A stretch of 53,806 bases of DNA, taken from Nemertoderma westbladi (taxonomy: Eukaryota > Xenacoelomorpha > Nemertodermatida > Nemertodermatidae). The DNA is taken from the NCBI GenBank assembly GCA_032718475.1, contig JAUCBJ010008970.1, positions 1-53,806 of the forward strand. Direction: 5' to 3'. This document shows positions 23,207 through 32,764 of this stretch, in pieces. Each line of letters starts with the position of its first letter. The stretch's first letter is position 1. The notes beneath the pieces are model-generated. The model was not told the DNA's origin, searched no databases, and saw nothing but the letters and a program-made list of their open reading frames with translations. The position numbers and the translations under genes are program-made.

Positions 23207-23995
23207 TTACCAAAGTTTCAGCTTATTTAAGAAATGGACACTACTAATAATACTACTAGTAAAATAGCGCAGCCACAACTCCCTATCACCCATGACTTTC
23301 GCGAGATAATCCGCATCTTCGAGTCCAGTGTCCTTTAAGAGGCGTCTCAAGAAAGTCATGGGCTGTTCACCTTGCTTATTCACTCCATGAGGCCAAAGCA
23401 CAAGATTGTGCACTGCTTGGTCCTCAATGCGAGAGCAATGTCCTGCAAAGCGGAGGCGGCTCCGTCCAAGTGTAAAGCTAGGAACGGAGAACATAATCAA
23501 CCACAATTACGAATAAGAATGGTGCAAGTGTGTCACCCTGAAGGACTCACCATAAGGATTCGAATGGATCTGTGTCACTATCATCCGTAGACACAAATAT
23601 GGAGGAACCATCGTACAGTGTTCTGATAGCTGCAATAATTTCCTCAGGAATCCCATATGCTGCCAGTAAGCCGAACATACGTGGTCGGGTCGGGAGGAGA
23701 CTGAGTCGAAGGCTTTAAAGGAGTCAACAACGGTAACAGCCAGATGCCTGTCTTTCTTTTTTGGTAACTCTTCGATTATCCTTCTAAGTGCCAAAATGGG
23801 CTCCATGGCCCCACGACCTTTACGGAACCCATTCTGATTTCTACGGAGCAGTCTCGCAATGGGATCCCTGATGCGATTTAATAGAATTCTATTGTATAGC
23901 TTTGCAGCAATCGAGATTAATGAGATTTCACGAAAAGATTCATAGGTTGTTAGGTTGCGCTTCTTTGGGAATGGGTCCAACTTATTTGTATTCAT
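23207..23995 (-). mobile_element. Internally deleted LINE (RT start fused to C-terminal tail)
   Basis: On the minus strand the frame at 23995-23507 gives FPKKRNLTTYESFREISLIS, LLRRNQNGFRKGRGAMEPIL and a damaged motif A (VTVVDSFKAFDSVSSR). It then shifts frame into text resembling the next RT block. At about 23490 it jumps to the C-terminal tail (SRLRFAGHCSRIEDQAVHNL, MTFLRRLLKDTGLEDADY, VMGDRELW; 23480-23207). The catalytic YADD region is missing. It is the same family as the fragment at 5556-5822. The linker probably extends upstream to about 24170. Confidence 0.85.
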
Positions 23996-24348
23996 TTTTT
24001 GAGGGACTCTCTTTTGTCCTATACATGTCCAGAATAATAATGGGGCAAGAAATGGATAGACGGAAGTGCCGAAAGCACAGTACCTCAGAAAGGCGCAGAA
24101 TGATTACCGGCTCAAACAATGTCCTTAACATTGTTAAGGACATTTGCGGCACAGGATCCAGTGAAGGCTGTATCTAGGTCCCTAAACCTGAACAGGGAGG
24201 TTTGAACAGGAGGTTTGTGAATACAGTATCTTACTATGTAGGTGACCAATAATGTTCGTTTCAATTATAGACATGCCAACGTTAAAACCAGCTGAGTAAT
24301 GCGTAACATTTCAAGTATTATCGACTTAATCAAATTAAATAATATTAC

Positions 24349-24598
24349 CTGCTATTGGAGATCCCGCCATTAGAGCCACTCCGGAGAATAAAAGTGCCAA
24401 CCCATATGCGTTCGTGAGCCTTTCCAGACCAACAAATTCGACAATAATTATTGACTGCAGAGAGACTAGGCAAGCAAAACAGACTCCAAAAACTATTGAG
24501 TAAACCATGAGTTGCTCGTAAGATCTTGCGAAAGGCACTAATATTGTAGAAATCCCACCTATTATTTTTGCACCATTGCTTATCATTAACGAATCAAT
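24349..24598 (-). CDS. Single internal exon of an SLC16 monocarboxylate transporter-like gene
   Basis: SLC16 proteins are 12-TM proton-coupled or facilitative carriers of monocarboxylates and related acids. This 250-bp exon encodes the C-terminal-half signature IVEFVGLERLTNAYGLALLF followed by SGVALMAGSPIAG. The known family has VxxVGLERLTNAFGL...GPPIAG around TM10-11, preceded by two hydrophobic helices, as here. On the minus strand an acceptor TTTTAG precedes ATTGATTCG (exon start 24598) and a donor G|GTAATA follows GCAG (exon end 24349). I could not find the other exons in the window; they may lie beyond large introns or be lost, so this may be a gene relic. Confidence 0.75.
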
Positions 24599-25310
24599 CT
24601 AAAATGTAAAGATAAACAGTTAAATAAAATCAATACTAGGGAGTACAATAAAAATCAATACTGCAATCCCAATATTATTACGAGAAAAGTATGCACTAAC
24701 ACGACAATTTTGAGGTTTCCTTTCAGCGGAATTCTATAATTTCATATAATTATAATATAATCTAATTAATTATTAATAATCTAATTAATTATATTATAAT
24801 TATAATTTCTATAATTATATCAGTTACCTTGATAATATATCAGGTAATTTTTATAAAATATTTAAGAATTGTCTGCTACTTTACCGAGATAAACTGTATC
24901 AATTAATGTGCGACTGGTCCAAGTAAATTTTATTTCGTTCCGATTGAATCACAGAACATTGCAAAATTGATTAAATTATTCTGGAACGCCAGTATTTCCA
25001 TCCTTAATCTCCCCTTTTGTTTGTCGCATTCTCACAATTTCAGTAGATCCGTAATGAACACGACCAATCTCCGCGTTTATAAAGATAGATAGGGACATTC
25101 GACGCAATCAAAATTCATCCACAGAATTTAAGATTTTGCATTTAAAGTTTTTGTTTTTACTATATTTTTATTTATTTATTTTTATTCATATTATTATTTA
25201 TAATTTTCTTGAATAGAATCTTCATGAAATTTAACCATTCGTATCAAAGTTTGTATTTTCTTCATCTCAGCTAATAGCTAACCTATTAGGATTTCGAACT
25301 CAATGAAACG
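24599..25310. other. Intronic or intergenic AT-rich DNA
   Basis: It holds a palindromic TAATTA/TATAATTATA tract (about 24730-24830) and otherwise no recognisable feature. Confidence 0.4.
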
Positions 25311-25429
25311 AGACATCTCAGCTAAGTTGTATAAGGAATCGTTTCAGCATAAAGTTTCTAATGACATCAACAAAGTCGTGATGAATATGAAGAACCAATG
25401 ATACAAAGGGCACAATTTAAAAACACTAA

Positions 25430-25560
25430 TAAAAAAATATAAAGGCAAAATCTCAAATTCGGTCAGGGCAGTCACATTTGTGTTTCAAATTTCAAGCTGA
25501 ATAACGATTTTGAGAAAAATATGGAGAAAGTAAGGGGAGACTTTCGTCAATGTTCTCAAT
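25430..25560 (+). repeat. Fragment of a dispersed repeat shared with 45225-45360 and 51359-51480
   Basis: The blocks AAAGGCAAAATCTCAAATT and GTGTTTCAAATTTCAAGC, followed by ATTTTGAGAAAAA, match the segment left of the G-run at 45341. The same blocks recur in reverse complement right of the C-run at 51342. Confidence 0.7.
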
Positions 25561-25622
25561 TATATTTTTTATTCGGTTATATGTAGGCCTGTCATATGGA
25601 ACTCATGGTTATTAATACCCTG

Positions 25623-26812
25623 TGTTCGCGCTTTTGAAGACCTTTAGCAGTTTAACCTGCCAAAATTTATATGTCTTTTAGTTAATTAAAACACCTTTAG
25701 CATACGACAATATTTAATGCTAATACGCAAAACATTAGCCGAAGTCAGCCCATGCGCGATCATTCACCCGATGGATCTACACCCGGGAGGCTGAATTCGG
25801 ATGCTTAAATTTTATTATTGCAGTGTAAGGTTGCAGCGTAAACTTACTGTATTATTCGATAGATCGTTAATAATTAATTCCTGACAGATATTATTGGCTT
25901 TCGGGAAATATTAACAGTTCCTTTAGGACGTGGCGCTCTATCTATTTAAACAGAACTAGGACTTATACTAAACGCAACGATACTGCTTATGATTAAAGTA
26001 TAAAGCGTATTCTTTAGGAAATACTTTGTTACCAATCACAATCATGCACACTATTCTGCCGACCGTCAGTATATTTGATCACACATAAAGAGAGCAGTAA
26101 TTGACTCATGTAGGGTCTGCTAAATAACATTAGATTCAATACACACCACATTAATATAAATCGCAATTGTTATGTATAGCCGGTCTCTCTAACCTGTAGT
26201 GTATCAAGAAAATTGGGAATTTTGGGTGATTTATCCGTATTCTCCAAAGAGCAATATTTCCATCAACAAATAGGTACAATTAATAACTGACGGTAAATAA
26301 CAGTACAAACAATATGATTAATGCAGTTAAATTAAGTGAGTTAGTGAGTTCGTTCGGTAACAGTTTATACTTTCGATAATTTAAGCAGTTTACTAGAGTT
26401 CTTCCCAAAAAGCCGGTGTTATGGCGAAAAATGGGAACATAACAACAGAATCATATAAAATCATATGACTACTACTACTATACGAGTATACCAAAAACTC
26501 TTATTCCACGAAGCCCCGTTCAACACAGAGGATGAGCATAGAGATAGGAAATTCAGTTCAGTAGCGCTGGGATAGGTCGAAATCAACGCCTACGCAAATT
26601 CTATTGGCCGACACGAACAGCAAGGCTAAGGCAACCTCTCTAAGCTAGTTGGCCGATTAAACTGAGCCCAGATATCTCCGTACAGCACATCAGCCAATAA
26701 GCTGGTAGCTTGCACTATTTTAGTTATAAATCCCTTTGAGAGTATTCTAGCGACTGGGGGGGAACTGGCCAACAAAGGCAAACGTATCAGTTATCCCACA
26801 AAAGCTTTTACA
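25623..26812 (-). repeat. 3' LTR of the giant BEL/Pao element (1190 bp)
   Basis: It is bounded by TGTTCGCGCTTTTG at 25623 and GCTTTTACA at 26812 on the plus strand (element ends TG...CA on the minus strand). It is nearly identical to 43110-44319, and clearly more diverged from the solo LTR at 7617-8741. Confidence 0.95.
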
Positions 26813-26830
26813 CCGCTCCCAGAAAATGGG
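26813..26830 (-). promoter_or_regulatory. Putative polypurine tract next to the 3' LTR
   Basis: Read on the minus strand, the sequence directly before the LTR is TTCTGGGAGCGG. It is purine-rich but short and interrupted by one C, so it is only a candidate plus-strand primer. Confidence 0.45.
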
Positions 26831-26890
26831 ATTTAAGTCTATAAAATATACAAAATCACAGTTTCTAAAATATAAAAATACTCTAAACAG

Positions 26891-29800
26891 TTAGTCTTTC
26901 TTGCGCGGACGGCGTTTACGCAGTTTTTTAAAGCTAGCAAGAGTCCTTTTCTCTTTGGGGCGAGCCACTTTACGAGGAGGGCTATAACTCCTGGGTGAAG
27001 GGTGCAATATGATTGCATCAGAAGGGATGGGATTGTGATCGGTATATCCGCCGGTCGAAGTACCGGGTTGATTGACATCAACGTCCGGGGAGAGGGGTCT
27101 AACGGCTTTGAGAGCTCGTTTCAAGACAGCCGCTCTTACGGGTCCTTTACGAGTGGTCTGAACGAGGGCCGTGGGTGGACCATAGGCAGTTAGAAACTTC
27201 CTTGGTTTAATGGTTCTTTCCAACTCGCGTTCGCGGGCTCTGTACTCGTAAGGCCGTCGATATACTTCTTGTAACTCGGGGTGTGAGTTGACAAATAAGT
27301 CTCCATAGGCCGGATCTTGACGGATAAAGTTTATTAAGTTATACGAATTGATGTCACTCGGATTAATGCTCCTGAGGAATTTGCGTACATATTTGGTTGA
27401 AATACATTCTCCAACGCGCTTCAATAGTTCATAACTTGATAGGCGCGATTTCTGCTCGACGGAGGCAAACAAATAAGGATGGAACGCATAAACTCCTTCG
27501 TAAGCGCGTCCAGGATAATAGCGATGGCGTGAATCACAATGTAAATCAGCGTTCGCTTCCCAAGCTCTGATATAACGTAGTACAATCATTTCATCTACGC
27601 TCTCTAAATCATGGTTAAAGGGACAATCAAAGCTGGCGTGTCCTTTTAGTTGACAATGATGGCATTGAGTCATAAATTGGGGGCAGACAGCAAAAATGTG
27701 CAAATTATTAAGCCGACAATATGCACAATAGATTTCCATCGACGGTTGCTCGTGGAAATAGGAACAGAGATCGTTGGTATCCATAGACGTAATATGGTCT
27801 CTCGATGCACACAGCCGACAACGTTGTCGTGAAACATAATTGGCATGGCGATAATCATACGCAGTAAGACACTGGGGACCTTGATACCATTCCAATATGT
27901 AGTCGCTATCGCTACTCCGAGACGTGGGGGGCTGAATCTCTTCAGATTCTAAACATATGGGTTCGTCTTCCCCTTGTATAGTTGAGGTAGGCGTGGCTGT
28001 CTCCTCAAGTGGACCTACCGTCTGAATTTCCACGACAGAATAACCGGTGGGGATCCGAGGTCTTTGGATAACCGAGGAGTGCAGGTTTATTACACAAATG
28101 TCTCTGAAAATAGCGAATCCAGCGCTATCTAACTTCTCCGCAGCCGAGTCTCTTAAGCTGAGCTTGGTCAAAGCGCGGTCTTTGAATTGGCTATCCACGT
28201 TGCGAAACGGGGTTAAAAACCGTCGGAAACATTCAAAGCGGATGAATTTATTATGTTCATCTAGCTTAGCGAGTTTGGTCCCAAGGATTAATGGATGGGC
28301 GCGTATAGTGCGACTGCACACATCGGCTAGCCAACCGGAAAGTGCGGTGTTTTCGAAGATCGTGTAGATAGCTAAGGAGGGACGGAGTGGAACACTCATG
28401 AAGCTATACACGGCGCCAGGTGCGGTCAACGGTCCGTCAAAGTATAATCGAGAATAATGGTCTCCGTATACTTGTTGATAGTTGATGGGATTTCCGACCT
28501 TGAAATTCCACCCGTATTCCTGAAAGGCAAGATGTCCGATGGAAGTTCGTTGCACCTTTGTAATGTTGCTAGACACATTAGCATACATGGTGCGAAAGAA
28601 ACCTCGGCCTTCGGCCCAAGGAGCTATCAGCTGAGTATCCACGAAAGGATAGGGGATATTCTCCATATTCCGAAAGTCGTTTTGGAGATCTCCGTAAACA
28701 GCTGAGCCGATTTTAATGATTCTTTCGTTGAATAACATCTCGAGAACGGGCTGGGGTAACATCGATCCATCGATACCCATGGCCGGCTTGCGTTCGGTGT
28801 CAATGACGTAACGCTGCGCGAGTTCGAATTGTCCATGTCGGAGATTCTTTTGCGTTTCGGTGAGAGTTTCGAAGGAATAATCGATCACGTCGGAACACGC
28901 TCGCGTAAACACGTGAGTGGAGCCAGCTAATCCGCGTATGTGTATCATGCGCGTAGTTCCTAATTCTCCGATTGGAACGCTACCTTCGTTATCGTAAGTA
29001 ACAACGCCATACATCTCAATGATATTAAGAGTTTCATTCCACTCTTTGGTGGCGTTCTCGAGGGTCATCCCTACCGGATGCCACAAGGTGGCGCATTGAT
29101 TAGCGTCAGGGAGATCACTATACTTCATATATCGAGTGGTATACGTCTCCACATTTCCATATCTTTGGATTTTCTCCTCCTCGAATAATACGTCTAGATT
29201 CCAATGGACTAATCGAGTTTTAATAAATCCATCGAGATTATAAGGAGGTTCTGTATCCTTCTCTATTCGAGAAACGTTATATGGTTTTCGAAATGAGTTT
29301 ACCTTTACTAATTGATCCAGATGTTTTTGCAATTGTTCGAGTTCGACAATGTCCAGAGGATTTATTAGTGGTAGAAACTTTAAATCATGCGTCGGATCTT
29401 CTGGTTTTACCATATAATATTGAGTCAGATTAACGTAATAAGGGTGATCTTTAATTCCATAAAAAGAGTTCTGTAAAGGTCTAGCGCGTATGTTGACATC
29501 GTGTACCATACGACGGACAAGATCCGCTCGATTGTCCGGAGGTTCAACGAGTATACCGTCAACTCGAGCGGCCTCGATTGGCGGACGCTGTAACATAGGA
29601 GCGTCAGCGATAAGATTTTGCGATCTGATGCTGATATCAACCGGTTGGGGTTGTATCTTTGCGAAAAGTTTGTCTCCGAAATGCGGAACCATCGAGGGAT
29701 GACGGACGGTTTTAGAGTAGAGATCGGTTATGAGTATCTGAGTTTCGGGTTGGGCTAAAGCGGCTTCTTCTCTCTCATCCATTTCCGTATGCCTCTCCTC

Positions 29801-31144
29801 CAGTTGATTCTCCTCCGCCTGTTTCTGCAAGCGTTCTTCCAGAAACTCCTGTAGAGAATACGTACGTCCAAGCTCGATGTCCTCTTCGAGGTTTTGGATT
29901 TCTCTATCAAACTGCGGCAAGGCTAGCTCTTTCACCGATTGGACCTGCTGCTGTAATTTACGTTTCTCTAGAAAATCCTGGGTTCCCTTTCCGATTTTCT
30001 GTCGGATGGCGTCTAGAGCGTTTCTGATGACACTCTCCTCGACTTCCGTGGCAGGTTGTATCGGAGTTAATCCTGGCCGGTTGTAAGGATTAAATGGCGA
30101 TGTTAGATGTCCGCGTCCCAATCCGGTTAAATAGGATGGTCGAATATCCAACGAACCTACCGCCGGAACACCACCGATTAACTGCTCGGGTAACACCAAA
30201 TCCTTGAACAGTGAGTATAATTCGGGAGGATCAGTGATACTGTTAGGATCAAGAGTTTGAGGTCTCACGGGGAAATGGGGAGGTCTGACCGAGTATTCCG
30301 GAACTCTGATCATGGGTTTATTTAGCGATCGTTTTAGACGGGCGATCGTAGGTGATACGTCGAACAGGTTTCGCTCGAAACTCCCGTAAGTATAACGCGT
30401 AAAACTGTGTTTAGCACAACGTCTCCGCGGATGTTTATGTCTTTCCGTTTGCTGGTTAGGTCTAGGACATGAGTCACAATAATACCAAAGACGTACGTCC
30501 TGCAGAGGAAACGCGGGTGATCGTTCTCCAGTTTTGCAATACTCTTCCATTTGTTCAAAGCTGTCCGGGACAACAGGCAGTGGACGATCTGCGGTAAGAT
30601 ACATCATGGTGAAATAGAGTCGTTTGAGTTCTACCATGGGATCGTGATGTATACCTTGAGGATATCGAGTCTCTAGGTTCTGTTGACTGGCAATATTGAG
30701 ATAGGTTTCCCGCAAAAATTCCAAGTAGTCGTTGAAGTTGATGCGCTTATCGGGTTCTTCAACGTTTTCTCTGTCGAGTAGGTTGCGAATAGAGTTCTCG
30801 TGTTCTATTCTCGGTTTATCGTTACGATTCCGCTGGGCATGATATTTAAATAAAACCATTTCCCTTTCGGTGTCTACATCATCAGTATCATGTAAATCGG
30901 TAGGATGGCCGGTAGTTAAGAAGTCCATATACGTACCATTACGATTCGTATAGCGAGTGGTGAATTTTCTATAGTCCGCTTCACGCGTAAGTTGTTCCTG
31001 GGACATCGGCGGTTCGATATAACGACCATCGTCCTCCGTAATAGTCGGATCGGCTTCACCGCGTATCAAGCTATCCACAAACGCTTGTAAAGGTAGAGTA
31101 TATCGCTCTCTAATACCAAGGTCATCTTCTATCAATTCCGTCAT
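26891..31144 (-). CDS. Second ORF of the BEL/Pao element: 1417-aa Cys/His-motif protein of unknown function
   Basis: I do not recognise a family for this protein. Visible parts: an acidic N terminus; a Cys/His cluster at about residues 219-246 (YYCDSCP...RRRCAKHSF) suggestive of zinc binding; a Glu/Gln/Arg-rich, probably coiled-coil stretch at about 395-480; a long central region with no signature; then three consecutive zinc-knuckle-like motifs near 1109 (CRLC-x4-H-x9-C), 1140 (CAYC-x5-H-x4-C) and 1161-1174 (CHHCQLKGHASFDC, a canonical CCHC knuckle). The C terminus is strongly basic (KKLRKRRPRKKD). There is no signal peptide or hydrophobic membrane segment, so it is unlike retroviral Env. 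It lies downstream of pol on the same strand, inside both LTRs, and has no internal stop. The features favour an RNA/DNA-binding, possibly second Gag-like or nuclear, protein; that is inference. Confidence 0.88.
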   Translation of the reverse strand: MTELIEDDLGIRERYTLPLQAFVDSLIRGEADPTITEDDGRYIEPPMSQEQLTREADYRKFTTRYTNRNGTYMDFLTTGHPTDLHDTDDVDTEREMVLFKYHAQRNRNDKPRIEHENSIRNLLDRENVEEPDKRINFNDYLEFLRETYLNIASQQNLETRYPQGIHHDPMVELKRLYFTMMYLTADRPLPVVPDSFEQMEEYCKTGERSPAFPLQDVRLWYYCDSCPRPNQQTERHKHPRRRCAKHSFTRYTYGSFERNLFDVSPTIARLKRSLNKPMIRVPEYSVRPPHFPVRPQTLDPNSITDPPELYSLFKDLVLPEQLIGGVPAVGSLDIRPSYLTGLGRGHLTSPFNPYNRPGLTPIQPATEVEESVIRNALDAIRQKIGKGTQDFLEKRKLQQQVQSVKELALPQFDREIQNLEEDIELGRTYSLQEFLEERLQKQAEENQLEERHTEMDEREEAALAQPETQILITDLYSKTVRHPSMVPHFGDKLFAKIQPQPVDISIRSQNLIADAPMLQRPPIEAARVDGILVEPPDNRADLVRRMVHDVNIRARPLQNSFYGIKDHPYYVNLTQYYMVKPEDPTHDLKFLPLINPLDIVELEQLQKHLDQLVKVNSFRKPYNVSRIEKDTEPPYNLDGFIKTRLVHWNLDVLFEEEKIQRYGNVETYTTRYMKYSDLPDANQCATLWHPVGMTLENATKEWNETLNIIEMYGVVTYDNEGSVPIGELGTTRMIHIRGLAGSTHVFTRACSDVIDYSFETLTETQKNLRHGQFELAQRYVIDTERKPAMGIDGSMLPQPVLEMLFNERIIKIGSAVYGDLQNDFRNMENIPYPFVDTQLIAPWAEGRGFFRTMYANVSSNITKVQRTSIGHLAFQEYGWNFKVGNPINYQQVYGDHYSRLYFDGPLTAPGAVYSFMSVPLRPSLAIYTIFENTALSGWLADVCSRTIRAHPLILGTKLAKLDEHNKFIRFECFRRFLTPFRNVDSQFKDRALTKLSLRDSAAEKLDSAGFAIFRDICVINLHSSVIQRPRIPTGYSVVEIQTVGPLEETATPTSTIQGEDEPICLESEEIQPPTSRSSDSDYILEWYQGPQCLTAYDYRHANYVSRQRCRLCASRDHITSMDTNDLCSYFHEQPSMEIYCAYCRLNNLHIFAVCPQFMTQCHHCQLKGHASFDCPFNHDLESVDEMIVLRYIRAWEANADLHCDSRHRYYPGRAYEGVYAFHPYLFASVEQKSRLSSYELLKRVGECISTKYVRKFLRSINPSDINSYNLINFIRQDPAYGDLFVNSHPELQEVYRRPYEYRARERELERTIKPRKFLTAYGPPTALVQTTRKGPVRAAVLKRALKAVRPLSPDVDVNQPGTSTGGYTDHNPIPSDAIILHPSPRSYSPPRKVARPKEKRTLASFKKLRKRRPRKKD

Positions 31145-32764
31145 ATCTGCTATCTGAGTTTATTAATATCAATATGAGTTAATATTTTAGGCAAGCGGGC
31201 GTCGCTGCCTACTAGGCTTTTGCCCCCGGACAGTGGGTTTCTCAGCGCCGATGTACCGCTGTCGCAGTGTTTACGCCAACATGTAGCAACAGCACGACAA
31301 CGATAACCGGCACAAGTCCCACCACTGTCCGTCCCAAAGGCTTGAATCCACTTGAGGTTATCTCGGTAGAGTTAGGGCTACTTTACAATTGCGATTAGCT
31401 ACTGTAAACACACTTTAGTAGTAACATTCACCTACAAACGCACAAATTCCATACAATCATTAATTACTGCACACATGCATGCCATTTGTCCGTTAGTCAG
31501 TGTCTTCCAGAATGTCACGTTCTTACTATGTATCCTTGGATACTAATAGTGCGCTATGTACTCTTATGCTACGCAATGGGGCAAGCTTTTTATTGTTCCT
31601 TTAACTTGCTTCTAATTCTAGCGTGGGTGTTGCCATGGTGACATTATGGAAAACTAGCGGTAGAATTAGGGCAATTCTCATGTATACAGATCTGGGATGT
31701 TATTTAATAGTAATTCTTTAATTGTCAATATTCTCTTTATGCCTGATTTTATAAATTTTATCGGCTATTGACTATATATTGGAGATTCTCGCACTCTAAT
31801 ACACTCAATATGAATCTCCGCTCCCATGATCTATTAATTACTGGAATTTTGGGAATGTTATAAATTGCACAAAATGACAATTTATGAAATTCATTCGAAT
31901 ATGAATTTAAATTTATTCCCGTGAATTTTATTATTTGATGTTAAAATTGACACAATTTGATTCCAGAGCAGGTCTGGGGACATAGGATCCTTAATTCTAT
32001 GAAATTTGTCTTTTAAGAGTATCGGTAAGTGCTACGATATCTTAATCGACTAGAATTGTTAACGGATCTGAATTTTACAGATTTTAATAAATATTAAATT
32101 AATATTTAGGATGGGCACCGATTTATTCCAGAACTTGTCTGGGGACGTTAACCACTGATTCTAGAATTTGTCTTTCAAGTATATCGGTGGGTGCCACGAT
32201 ATCTTAATCGACTAGAATTACAGATGGTCAAAAGTTTAACAGATTTATTTGCGATTTACGCTACTGTTAGAGGGACATCACGCTACTATATGTGTTATTT
32301 GTTATAAGGTAGAAGAGCAATATCGAACGAAGCAATGTCAGTGTGAAGAGGCAAGTCGTTTCCAAGGTCTACCCAGAGCTTGGTTTAGCCGAGACACGAG
32401 GATCTGAACTTTGCATTCCTAATACTCTGCCTACCAATAATACTTAAATATAGTAGTGGCTTTATTGTACTTTTAAGAAGTACTGACATGTCATCTTACT
32501 GTAGTCTCGCATTTATAATATAATACGGACAGTAAGGAAAGAGAAAAATAATTATTTCTTGCCGTCGCACTAAATATATTATAAGTAATTAAATACGTAA
32601 TAAACACTAATATATTACACTAATTTACTAAATATTCTAAAAATAACCTTTTACTAAATAAAATTAAATAAAAACGATTATAATAACGTACATAATAACA
32701 TTTGCATATAAAAATGTAATAAAAACAGATAAAATAACATAGACATACACCCACTCCAGACGTA
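31145..32764 (-). other. Spacer between gag-pol and the second ORF
   Basis: The 1.6-kb non-coding spacer contains an imperfect tandem duplication with a 162-bp period (ATCTTAATCGACTAGAATT at 32039 and 32201, each preceded by a CTGGGGAC...TTTGTCTTT tract). It also contains one X-box-like palindrome, GTTGCCATGGTGAC, at 31629-31642. On the minus strand AAACTCAG followed by ATAGCAG stands just before the second-ORF ATG and could be a 3' splice site, though the pyrimidine tract is poor. Confidence 0.6.
31629..31642. promoter_or_regulatory. X-box-like palindrome in the retrotransposon spacer
   Basis: GTTGCCATGGTGAC matches the RFX-family X-box consensus (GTNRCC-N-RGYAAC) at all but one half-site base. 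A regulatory role is inferred from the motif only. Confidence 0.4.

Noticed and set aside
26891-31144. Envelope (env) gene as the identity of the extra retrotransposon ORF
   Set aside because: Its position fits env, but there is no signal peptide, transmembrane helix or cleavage-site region, and the zinc-knuckle motifs argue for nucleic-acid binding.
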